From positions 1 through 25,914 of IMG/VR virus record IMGVR_UViG_3300008012_000161: a stretch of 25,914 nucleotides of DNA; one strand, written 5' to 3'. Position 1 is the first letter of the stretch. The number at the start of each line of letters is the position of its first letter. Position numbers and translations under genes: made by a program. The stretch is from a virus. This document shows positions 7,649 to 13,305 of this stretch, one piece after another. The notes below the pieces were generated by a model. It made no database searches. It had not been told where the DNA came from and saw only the letters and a program-made list of their open reading frames with translations.

Positions 7649-9745
7649 TTACTTGAACCTACGCAAGAACACCCTTTCAGAAAAGTCAGATGGTGGCTTC
7701 TTTGGTTTTGCTTTCTGAGCACCAAGCAGCGCCAACCCTGAACTAATCGTAAGGTCGAACTTGGTTCTGTTGTCAATCTTGTACCCAATCCAATCCTCAA
7801 GAGTCCTATTGAAGTACATCTTCCCGTGCTCCCCAGTATCTCTATTTATCCCCACATGATCGTGTATGTAGGCTTCAATGGCATGGGCGTGCGACTGGAT
7901 CACATCCTGAGAGTTAGAGGGGATACCCTTGGTCTTGGTCTTTGCGCTACCGCCACTGGTTAAGTGCTCTGGCCTATCCATTAGATAACCATCGTAACCT
8001 CTTGATTCAAAGTATCTTGCAATACCGTACTTATTGTTTTCAATTAAGATAGGGTACCCGTAAAAGAACGCAGCCTTAAGGACGTCCTCATAGAAGATCT
8101 TGGCTAGAGGTGGACGAGATGCATACTCCACTACGAACATGTTCGATGGGTGTTCCATGTGAAACTTGTTGTAGAGGTGCAGCGCCCCCTTAGACCCACG
8201 TCCGTCGACGGTGGCATCAAGGTCGTAGGAGTCAACCCCACCCACCCCTAGCTCTGCATTCGGTGCAACGAGCTTGCCTCGCTGCTCAATCTTATTATTT
8301 CTTAGTTCAGCTGGTGGCATCCAAGCAACCCTAAACCTACCCTTTGGGTCTGGGTCAAACAGTACCTCAGTGTCCTGCTCCCCGTTCTTCCAAACGAAGT
8401 TACCCCTGACGACAGGGTTAGGGAAGAGTTCGTCATTGTACTGTATCTGCTCGTAGATCTGACCTATGTTGAACAGACTACCGTCGATGCTGTCCCTGAA
8501 GGCTTCGTCAGTGCTGAAGGGGAACTGCCTCGTTACCTCGTTGAGTTCTGAGGGGTCTCCTTTAAGGCTCTCCCTCTCGTTCTTAAGGTACGTCTTAGCC
8601 CCGATAGTAATACTATCCCCATCAAGCCCGTCCACAGGGCTATCAGGATCGTCAACGATGGGTCGACCGTGTCGGTCAAAAAATCCTTCAAGTGATTCAT
8701 AGGCTGGAATAAATAAGCGGTACAAGCCAGATCTGGTCCTACCGTTTGCGTTTCTTTCTTCTGGGTTGGAGTCCTCCCAAAGGTCCTTGTACTCCCTCCC
8801 ACCCTTATCCATAGGGTTTACAGTGGAGCCGACCAAGGCCTTCCCCACAATCTTTCTACCCACAATCAAACACGTGCGCTGAATTCTCCAAGCGTCACGA
8901 ATGTCCGTAGGCTTCTCCCACTTACCAGCCTCATCCAAGTACAACAGGTGAAGCTTCTCACCGTCGTATGCGTTGTTGGTGGTGTTCTTCCAGTTGATCA
9001 GCGTATTAAGAGCCTCGCCCGTCTGCGCAGTCTTATTCTTCTTCGTGATTCTCTTACTCGGCTCGCGAAAAGCCAGCTCCATGCGCGGATTGGTCGTTCC
9101 ATCCTGAATAGGTTTGAAGAAGAAGGGATAGTGTCTGAACATGTACACCACCTTCTTCATGAATATATTCTCCTGGGCGTCCTTACCAGTCTTCGACTGT
9201 ATCCCCAAGAGCTTGTCCTTGACTTGTGTGGCTTCGTCCAGAAGCACAGCAGAGCAGATGTTAGTGTATCCGCTCCGCCTACATTTAGTATACAGCTGCC
9301 CGATACATCGGGGGTCCGCCTCACACGCAGACAAATGTACGAAAATATCTCTTTGGAACTCAAGATAGTCTGGATAACCCACATCCATCTTGGTCCACTG
9401 GAGCATCATGTAATGCCTGCCCGTAATATACGTAGGCCTACCATCGTTGTAAAACCAAAAGCCCTCACGACGACGACGAAACTCCTCCTCGATATACGGA
9501 CGAAACTTCTCCCTGAACTCTCTTGGCGACTCGGACCACTCATCCATGCTCTTAATCCGAAGCAACTCCTTTGGCATAGGAATCCTCTCCCACAACTGCA
9601 AGTGGTTTGGACGTCCATATCCAACAATTTCTTCTTCGGGGGGCTGAGCGGGAAGTGCAATGTCAAGATCGCCAATCCTAACAATTTCTCCCTCTGTACC
9701 GTTGGGACAAATCTGGATAATATATTCATCAGTAGACTTGGCCAT
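7649..9745 (-). CDS. terL: Terminase large subunit (698 aa)
   Basis: This is the ATP-driven DNA packaging motor and headful/site nuclease. The ATPase domain has a Walker A-like Lys-Cys-Arg-Arg-Ser-Gly-Tyr-Thr at 154-161, which lacks the usual Gly-Lys-Thr lysine, and a clear Walker B, Leu-Leu-Tyr-Leu-Asp-Glu, at 267-272. A coupling-like Gly-Ser-Thr-Val-Asn-Pro follows near 306-311. The C-terminal RNase H-like nuclease has candidate metal ligands Asp505/Asp508, Glu569 (in Ile-Leu-Ile-Glu-Asn-Asn-Lys-Tyr-Gly) and Asp664. The start at 9745 is preceded by AGGAG at good spacing, one of few clear ribosome sites here, and overlaps the upstream zinc-ribbon gene by 17 nt. The Arg/Lys of the P-loop may replace the missing lysine. 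Confidence 0.93.
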   Translation of the reverse strand: MAKSTDEYIIQICPNGTEGEIVRIGDLDIALPAQPPEEEIVGYGRPNHLQLWERIPMPKELLRIKSMDEWSESPREFREKFRPYIEEEFRRRREGFWFYNDGRPTYITGRHYMMLQWTKMDVGYPDYLEFQRDIFVHLSACEADPRCIGQLYTKCRRSGYTNICSAVLLDEATQVKDKLLGIQSKTGKDAQENIFMKKVVYMFRHYPFFFKPIQDGTTNPRMELAFREPSKRITKKNKTAQTGEALNTLINWKNTTNNAYDGEKLHLLYLDEAGKWEKPTDIRDAWRIQRTCLIVGRKIVGKALVGSTVNPMDKGGREYKDLWEDSNPEERNANGRTRSGLYRLFIPAYESLEGFFDRHGRPIVDDPDSPVDGLDGDSITIGAKTYLKNERESLKGDPSELNEVTRQFPFSTDEAFRDSIDGSLFNIGQIYEQIQYNDELFPNPVVRGNFVWKNGEQDTEVLFDPDPKGRFRVAWMPPAELRNNKIEQRGKLVAPNAELGVGGVDSYDLDATVDGRGSKGALHLYNKFHMEHPSNMFVVEYASRPPLAKIFYEDVLKAAFFYGYPILIENNKYGIARYFESRGYDGYLMDRPEHLTSGGSAKTKTKGIPSNSQDVIQSHAHAIEAYIHDHVGINRDTGEHGKMYFNRTLEDWIGYKIDNRTKFDLTISSGLALLGAQKAKPKKPPSDFSERVFLRRFK

Positions 9746-9932
9746 ACCGATTGCTCCTGAAGCTAGGGGCTCCAGACTTTGGGTTCTTTAACTCCATGTA
9801 CTTACCACATGGACACTTAACGTTATGAACAGCCTCCCCGTCAATAATCTTGATAGAAGCCTTGTCCCTTGTTTCTTCGTGCTCGCAGCACTTACACACA
9901 TAGTTAGCCATAAGACATTGATATTCAGTCAT
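9729..9932 (-). CDS. Small Cys-rich zinc-ribbon-like protein (67 aa)
   Basis: Cys13, Cys15/Cys16 and Cys40/Cys42 form Cys-Lys-Cys-Cys and Lys-Cys-Pro-Cys-Gly knuckles, as expected for a small zinc ribbon. The conserved tail, Ala-Pro-Ser-Phe-Arg-Ser-Asn-Arg-Tyr-Gly, resembles small proteins I recall immediately upstream of terminases in marine phages. The Met at residue 8 is an alternative start. The gene overlaps terL by 17 nt and begins 3 nt after the 3' end of the tRNA-Arg, so the tRNA and this message must be separated by processing. A DNA- or protein-binding packaging accessory is possible, unproven. Confidence 0.68.
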   Translation of the reverse strand: MTEYQCLMANYVCKCCEHEETRDKASIKIIDGEAVHNVKCPCGKYMELKNPKSGAPSFRSNRYGQVY

Positions 9933-9934
9933 TG

Positions 9935-10006
9935 TACCCCCACCTGGAATCGAACCAAGATTACCGCTTTAGAAGAGCGGAGTTTTATCCGTTAAACTAT
10001 AGGGGC
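9935..10006 (-). tRNA. tRNA-Arg (anticodon TCT)
   Basis: The minus strand folds into a full cloverleaf of 72 nt. It has a 7-bp acceptor (GCCCCTA/TGGGGGT with one G-T), D stem GTTT/AAAC and anticodon stem CCGCT/AGCGG. The 7-nt loop CTTCTAA shows anticodon TCT; a 4-nt variable loop and T arm CTTGG-TTCGATT-CCAGG follow. The discriminator is A and the 3' CCA is not encoded (ACA follows). It should read AGA codons. Confidence 0.9.
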
Positions 10007-10011
10007 AGTAG

Positions 10012-10359
10012 TTATTTCTTCTTTCTCCTTTCGTAAGTCTTTCTTCTATGACAGTTAGCGCATCTGACGTCGCACTTCCTGATCTCGTTCTTTATAGCTT
10101 CTATGCTGTAAGAGTTGTTAACCATGTCGGCGACGTTCTTGATCTTCTTACCTCTTACGTGATCAAACTCAAGGACTATAGGGTCTGACTCCCCGCAGTC
10201 AACACAGCTCAAAAGCACCTTGACTCTCCGAACAAACTCTCTCGCCCACTTTCTTCTATTCTTGTTTCGCTTTAAGCTCCTCTCCTTGTACAGAGCCTTG
10301 TTGCGCCGATAGTGATCCTTAGAGGCCCTGCTTTGATCTTCCTTGCTTTTGTAGGCCAT
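10012..10359 (-). CDS. HNH endonuclease-like protein (115 aa)
   Basis: After a very basic, helical N-terminus (1-48) comes a compact HNH/beta-beta-alpha-metal module. It has Cys52-x-x-Cys55, Phe-Asp66-His67 and Cys100-Ala-Asn-Cys103-His104-Arg-Arg-Lys. The paired cysteines would hold a structural zinc, and the histidines the catalytic metal. Small stand-alone HNH proteins near terminases can help packaging cleavage or act as homing endonucleases. Its place between a tRNA and a tRNA-like element would suit either a mobile gene or a packaging nuclease. The start is just after the 43-aa gene. The basic N-terminus probably adds DNA binding. Confidence 0.85.
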   Translation of the reverse strand: MAYKSKEDQSRASKDHYRRNKALYKERSLKRNKNRRKWAREFVRRVKVLLSCVDCGESDPIVLEFDHVRGKKIKNVADMVNNSYSIEAIKNEIRKCDVRCANCHRRKTYERRKKK

Positions 10360-10361
10360 AG

Positions 10362-10493
10362 TTAACGACCCTGACCCCTGTTAGACTTCACGTAGTTCTT
10401 AGAGCTCTTGTGCTTAGAGTACTTGGTCTTTGCATGCACTCCCTTTCGGCGCACGCGCCTGGACTTGTAGTTTGATTCCTGAACCTTTGCCAT
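10362..10493 (-). CDS. Conserved micro-protein, highly basic (43 aa)
   Basis: Reading from the ATG at 10493 gives 43 residues starting Met-Ala-Lys-Val-Gln. It contains Tyr-Lys-Ser-Arg-Arg-Val-Arg-Arg-Lys-Gly-Val-His and Ser-Lys-Asn-Tyr, and ends Arg-Gly-Gln-Gly-Arg before TAA. About 40% of residues are Lys or Arg. I recall near-identical motifs in many marine phage genomes as an unnamed small protein. It stops 2 nt before the HNH start and begins 14 nt after the tRNA-like element. Nucleic-acid binding is likely from charge alone. Confidence 0.7.
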   Translation of the reverse strand: MAKVQESNYKSRRVRRKGVHAKTKYSKHKSSKNYVKSNRGQGR

Positions 10494-10506
10494 GTTATTT
10501 AATTTG

Positions 10507-10583
10507 TCCGCAAGGTGGGGCTTGAACCCACATGTAACCAGTTACCCTTTCGACAAGGTATAAGCTTGAGGGGATACTTGCGG
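10507..10583 (-). ncRNA. tRNA-like element with perfect acceptor stem and T arm
   Basis: On the minus strand a 7-bp acceptor, CCGCAAG/CTTGCGG, encloses a perfect T arm (GTGGG-TTCAAGC-CCCAC) followed by discriminator A and then ACA, as in the nearby tRNA-Arg. The 43 nt between acceptor and T arm do not form a normal D arm or a 7-nt anticodon loop with U33. They can form a hairpin TACCTT/AGGGTA with a 6-nt loop and a short TAAC/GTTA stem. It may be a decayed tRNA, an unusual tRNA I cannot fold, or a functional tRNA mimic. Confidence 0.6.
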
Positions 10584-10590
10584 TGTAAAG

Positions 10591-10881
10591 TTACTTAGAG
10601 AATCTTTCCGCGAACCCCCCTGAGTAATCTTTTTCTTGTTCTATCTCACCGCTCTGCTTAAGATCCCTCACCATCTGCTCAAGTCTTTGCCTTTCCACTA
10701 GCAACTCCTTGGCGTCAATAGCTGTCTGCTTGATGGATTGAAGCTCAGCCTTTCTAGATGCACCGCCTGCCTCTGGGTCGACAGGCTTCTTGATCTCCTC
10801 AATCATGTTGTTGATGGCGATCTCCATGCTGTGCATGAGCTTCTCCGCAGCATCAATCGTTGTGAACTTCTTCCTCGACAT
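10591..10881 (-). CDS. Helical protein, possible terminase small subunit (96 aa)
   Basis: The chosen start (ATG at 10881) begins Met-Ser-Arg-Lys-Lys-Phe and gives a mostly helical, charged 96-residue protein. An N-terminal helix pair (9-31) is followed by a Pro/Gly break at 33-40, a long coiled-coil-like helix (42-82), and a conserved-looking Ser-Gly-Gly-Phe-Ala-Glu-Arg-Phe end. Small terminases are often short, helical, oligomeric proteins encoded a few genes upstream of terL, as here. No clear helix-turn-helix is visible, so this is only a positional guess. It overlaps the GroES-like gene by 29 nt. A TTTGC motif sits 4 nt before the ATG, similar to the other boxes but with a weak TA half (AAGATTTG). 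Confidence 0.55.
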   Translation of the reverse strand: MSRKKFTTIDAAEKLMHSMEIAINNMIEEIKKPVDPEAGGASRKAELQSIKQTAIDAKELLVERQRLEQMVRDLKQSGEIEQEKDYSGGFAERFSK

Positions 10882-11455
10882 AAAGCAAATCTTCAGCTCT
10901 GGTTCTGTAATACTCCTTACCGTCAATCTTGAGTCTGTAGTCTCTGTTCTTGGCAAACCCAACGACATCCCCTGGAGCTAATCCCATGTAGTCTGTCTCC
11001 TCATTGCCGTAGACAAGCCTCCCCTTTGTGGGGAGTTTCTGCTCAAGCTCAACCATCTCTATCAGATCAGATGGGAACTCTTCCTCCTCTTCAACAGCCT
11101 CAAGAAGTGTCCACCCCCCAAGGGTTTTGATCTCCCCAGTATCCTGACACTTAAAGGCAATGGCTTGTGAGTTGATGGCCTCTGGGTCGTACTTGACAAT
11201 GTAATGATCATCCTCCCCAGTAAGTGGCTGCCCGCCCTGCATAACGACAAGGTGGTGAAAGTACAGCGTATCCCCTGGCTTTACACCAGTGTCGTACTTG
11301 AACGGGGATGCAACCACAGGACCCTCGTTGATCCTGTACTCAAACTCCCCCATCTCGAACCTAGTGTCTATATACAGCTCTAGACCGCTGTCAGTCTTGA
11401 TCGTGTCGTTGATGAGCTTCTTGAGCTCGACGACAAAGAAGTTGAACGTTTTCAT
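10853..11455 (-). CDS. Tandem GroES-like co-chaperonin candidate (200 aa)
   Basis: The protein can be read as two GroES-type beta-barrels in series. The second is clearer: Lys-Gly-Arg-Leu-Val-Tyr-Gly-Asn (144-151), Gly-Leu-Ala-Pro-Gly-Asp-Val-Val-Gly-Phe (158-167), then Leu-Lys-Ile-Asp-Gly-Lys-Glu-Tyr-Tyr and Glu-Asp-Leu-Leu-Tyr-Val (189-193). These line up with the GEVLAVGN, VKVGDIVIF and SESDILAIV segments of GroES. The first shows Gly-Pro-Val-Val-Ala-Ser-Pro (45-51) and Gly-Val-Lys-Pro-Gly-Asp-Thr-Leu-Tyr-Phe (57-66), plus a long loop (about 16-43) in the mobile-loop position. An acidic linker (120-128) joins them. T4 gp31 shows that phages encode GroES substitutes for capsid folding. The tandem layout recalls plastid Cpn20. 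Confidence 0.6.
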   Translation of the reverse strand: MKTFNFFVVELKKLINDTIKTDSGLELYIDTRFEMGEFEYRINEGPVVASPFKYDTGVKPGDTLYFHHLVVMQGGQPLTGEDDHYIVKYDPEAINSQAIAFKCQDTGEIKTLGGWTLLEAVEEEEEFPSDLIEMVELEQKLPTKGRLVYGNEETDYMGLAPGDVVGFAKNRDYRLKIDGKEYYRTRAEDLLYVEEEVHND

Positions 11456-11478
11456 TATATAGTTTATTGAATTTCATG

Positions 11479-11628
11479 TCACTTGTAAGGGAAGAGCTTG
11501 TTCAGTTTCTCTTGCCTCTTCTTGCAGCCGCAGTCCTTCACTGTGGACTTAACAACCCTCTGCACCCCAGTAATCTCTAGGAACTTAGCGATGCTATCAC
11601 CAACTCCCTTGGGTACTTTCTTGCTCAT
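11479..11628 (-). CDS. Conserved micro-protein with CGC motif (49 aa)
   Basis: I start at the ATG at 11628 because upstream in-frame codons overlap the preceding gene. The 49 residues include Gly-Asp-Ser-Ile-Ala-Lys-Phe, Ile-Thr-Gly-Val near 19-22, Asp-Cys-Gly-Cys at 32-35 and Lys-Leu-Asn-Lys-Leu-Phe-Pro-Tyr at the end. This Cys-Gly-Cys/Leu-Phe-Pro-Tyr pattern recurs in marine phage small proteins as I remember them. It is amphipathic helical and basic. Function unknown; it is tightly packed (1 nt after its upstream neighbour). Confidence 0.65.
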   Translation of the reverse strand: MSKKVPKGVGDSIAKFLEITGVQRVVKSTVKDCGCKKRQEKLNKLFPYK

Positions 11629-11629
11629 A

Positions 11630-11938
11630 TCAGTACGCACCCCCAGAGTTTGATCTAGCTGATGCAGGTCGAGCAACCTGTCTTGAAGGTGTCGATGCAC
11701 GTCTTGCTGGCTGTGGTTGTGGTTGTGCTGGGGCTTCGTTCCTCATCCCTCTTTGGATGATGGCAACCTTGGACGCAACAACCTCGTTAACAGAGCTGAG
11801 CCTCTTGTGAGGTTGATTAGTGTGAGTTGGACCAACCATGGCTCCCTCAGAGATGTGCACATGGTATGAGCCAGTGTACGGCTTACCGTCTGGTGTCACA
11901 AACTCAGATCCGTCTGTCGTAAGGTTGTTTCTAGTCAT
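11630..11938 (-). CDS. Small protein with TPDGKPYTGSYHVH motif (102 aa)
   Basis: The start at 11938 overlaps the upstream stop as TGATG. The N-terminal half has Glu-Phe-Val-Thr-Pro-Asp-Gly-Lys-Pro-Tyr-Thr-Gly-Ser-Tyr-His-Val-His (12-28) and Ala-Met-Val-Gly-Pro-Thr-His (33-39). I recall this motif set in virion-associated proteins of large and marine phages. The C-terminal 40 residues are Pro/Gln/Ala/Ser/Arg-rich and look disordered. The His/Tyr-rich turn could bind metal or glycan, but no activity is established. Probably a minor structural protein. Confidence 0.65.
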   Translation of the reverse strand: MTRNNLTTDGSEFVTPDGKPYTGSYHVHISEGAMVGPTHTNQPHKRLSSVNEVVASKVAIIQRGMRNEAPAQPQPQPARRASTPSRQVARPASARSNSGGAY

Positions 11939-12174
11939 CAGAAGTTTAGATCGAATTCTACCAAGCACGGCATCTCGTCTATGGCCTTCCATAGAACCTG
12001 ACCGTCATCTCTCTTAATATATACAAGATATCTTTTCATCCTGTGCCTGTGAAGATGTTCATCGTCCAGCACGATGGCAGAGACGCTCCCATCCCCCACC
12101 TTCATGCCAACGTAGTAAGCCATACCATCCTTAGGGTTTTGGCCTATGACAATCTTCCTGATAAGTCCTTCCAT
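11938..12174 (-). CDS. Conserved small phage protein (78 aa)
   Basis: The 78-residue protein has Ile-Gly-Gln-Asn-Pro-Lys-Asp-Gly-Met-Ala-Tyr-Tyr-Val-Gly (10-23), Ala-Ile-Val-Leu-Asp-Asp near 33-38, and a C-terminal Met-Pro-Cys-Leu-Val-Glu-Phe-Asp. It looks like a compact alpha/beta domain. I recall relatives in marine phages as conserved hypothetical proteins. Its start is 1 nt after the upstream stop and its stop overlaps the next start, so translation is coupled. No function can be assigned. Confidence 0.65.
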   Translation of the reverse strand: MEGLIRKIVIGQNPKDGMAYYVGMKVGDGSVSAIVLDDEHLHRHRMKRYLVYIKRDDGQVLWKAIDEMPCLVEFDLNF

Positions 12175-12175
12175 T

Positions 12176-12478
12176 TTAGTTCAGTGATATACCCAGCCCA
12201 TCAAGGAGGTCGTCGAGGTCTGGACCTCCGCCACCCTTATCCGACGGGATGAATGTTTCTTCCACAAAGTTAAGGACACTAAGCATTTCATCCTCACTGT
12301 CCATGTTGTAGCTGTAGATCGCCCTTAGTCTTTTCTCCTCTGGGTCGTCTTCATCCTCCTCGACAAGCCCAGTTACCATAAGAGACAAGACCTCGTCACG
12401 CACCCCATATTTTTCTATGACTCGCTCCATTTCGAAAGCAAGTCTCTGTATCTCTAACAAGAAGCCTTCTTTGTCCAT
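12176..12478 (-). CDS. Acidic helical hypothetical protein (100 aa)
   Basis: The ATG at 12478 gives 100 residues. Two helices (1-40) are followed by a run of Glu/Asp (about 48-57), a second helical region and a Gly-Gly-Gly-Gly linker. It ends in Asp-Leu-Asp-Asp-Leu-Leu, an acidic amphipathic tail of the kind that docks on partners. In-frame upstream codons overlap the divergent plus-strand gene and are not used. The two genes start back to back with 12 nt between them, so their promoters must overlap. Possibly an antagonist or partner of the neighbouring winged-helix protein (inference). Confidence 0.62.
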   Translation of the reverse strand: MDKEGFLLEIQRLAFEMERVIEKYGVRDEVLSLMVTGLVEEDEDDPEEKRLRAIYSYNMDSEDEMLSVLNFVEETFIPSDKGGGGPDLDDLLDGLGISLN

Positions 12479-12485
12479 ATCTTTG
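12478..12485 (+). promoter_or_regulatory. TATCTTTG box 5 nt before start of 12491-12913
   Basis: TATCTTTG matches TAnnTTTG and ends 5 nt before the plus-strand ATG. Its first base is part of the start codon of the minus-strand gene. A transcript from it would be leaderless or nearly so. This is the only such box on the plus strand that matches the consensus fully. Confidence 0.5.
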
Positions 12486-12490
12486 GTTTT

Positions 12491-12913
12491 ATGGCGATTA
12501 GGAAGGGTTCCAAGAAGCGTCTCTTCAGGGAGTTCTCCCCTCTTGATCAAAGGTACGTCAAAAGGAACTACCTCAAACACCTTCAGAGGGTGACGAGAGA
12601 GTTCTGTTTGAAAAGAGATATTTTCGAGAGGGAGCTTATGTTCTTGCTGTGGGCGTACGACCTTGAGTTCTTTACGATCAAGCACGCTGCTAAGGACATG
12701 GGGAAGAGTGCTGCACCAATGGCGCAAAAGACCTTGTATCCTCTTATGAAGGAGGGGTATGTCTATAAGCACTTCGACAGGCTTACACCGTCAGATACCA
12801 GAGAGGATCACCTGTTTAGGGACGAAACCAAGCACAACTACAGGGTGAGGTATGCCATCACCCAGAAGGCTAGGTTGTTGGTGCAGGACTTCTATAGGGA
12901 GCTAGAGGGTTAG
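12491..12913 (+). CDS. Winged-helix regulator-like protein (140 aa)
   Basis: A basic N-terminus (1-42) with Arg-Asn-Tyr-Leu-Lys-His-Leu precedes a MarR-like winged helix. The scaffold helix is Glu-Leu-Met-Phe-Leu-Leu-Trp-Ala-Tyr (48-56). An HTH spans about 62-88 with Lys-Thr-Leu-Tyr-Pro-Leu-Met-Lys-Glu-Gly-Tyr, a wing spans 90-120, and a terminal dimer helix begins Tyr-Ala-Ile-Thr-Gln-Lys-Ala-Arg (121-128). It is probably a DNA-binding transcription regulator. It is one of only two plus-strand genes in the leftward arm, so its expression may be timed separately. Its stop shares bases with the stop of the convergent gene (12910-12913). The HTH helices are read from pattern, so the MarR label is approximate. 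Confidence 0.7.
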   Translation: MAIRKGSKKRLFREFSPLDQRYVKRNYLKHLQRVTREFCLKRDIFERELMFLLWAYDLEFFTIKHAAKDMGKSAAPMAQKTLYPLMKEGYVYKHFDRLTPSDTREDHLFRDETKHNYRVRYAITQKARLLVQDFYRELEG

Positions 12914-13305
12914 TTGATCTCAGGGAACCACCCATCCCCAATCATGTAGGCTTCACTGACATAAGAGAATGAAGTGGGGAGAATGTCCCCAACATTTATC
13001 TCAACACCATGATTGTCATTAAGCCTTGTCGTAACCGCAGTCTTCTTTTGAGTCGTGTACTCTGGCATAGAATCAAACAGCTCCGTTGTATCAAGAGATG
13101 CGTGAGGTCTAATCTTGTCAGTCGAGGATATGCAGAGAGCCGCCCTGCCGTCAGAATGTGTTACATACCCACAGAAGTTGTTAGTGACATCATCCTGAGA
13201 TCTAATTGATCTTGGACGTTGGATTGTCCACAAGGCCGCAGATATTTCTTCACATCTTTCCTCTGAGGTCTTTCCTTCAGTAGGGCTTACCACAATGTAA
13301 TTCAT
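12910..13305 (-). CDS. Hypothetical protein (131 aa)
   Basis: The 131-residue product is mixed alpha/beta with a Thr-Ser-Glu-Glu-Arg-Cys-Glu-Glu-Ile helix near the start, a Phe-Cys-Gly-Tyr-Val-Thr-His strand near 44-50 and a Gly-Asp-Gly-Trp-Phe-Pro-Glu end. No family is recognised. The start overlaps the stop of the LamG/arabinofuranosidase-like gene as TGATG, so it is probably made together with that virion protein. The stop codon shares bases with that of the convergent regulator gene. Confidence 0.6.
   Translation of the reverse strand: MNYIVVSPTEGKTSEERCEEISAALWTIQRPRSIRSQDDVTNNFCGYVTHSDGRAALCISSTDKIRPHASLDTTELFDSMPEYTTQKKTAVTTRLNDNHGVEINVGDILPTSFSYVSEAYMIGDGWFPEIN

Noticed and set aside
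7597-7800. Longer N-terminus for the portal (start at 7800)
   Set aside because: It would overlap the terminase by about 150 nt and the added residues do not resemble a portal; the ATG at 7596 (or 7530) fits better.
8948-9760. Plus-strand 270-codon frame
   Set aside because: Fully antisense to the conserved terminase; codon pattern and lack of motifs mark it as a shadow.
12479-12772. Longer start for the acidic protein 12176-12478
   Set aside because: It would run antisense through the winged-helix gene, which has clear protein-like motifs.
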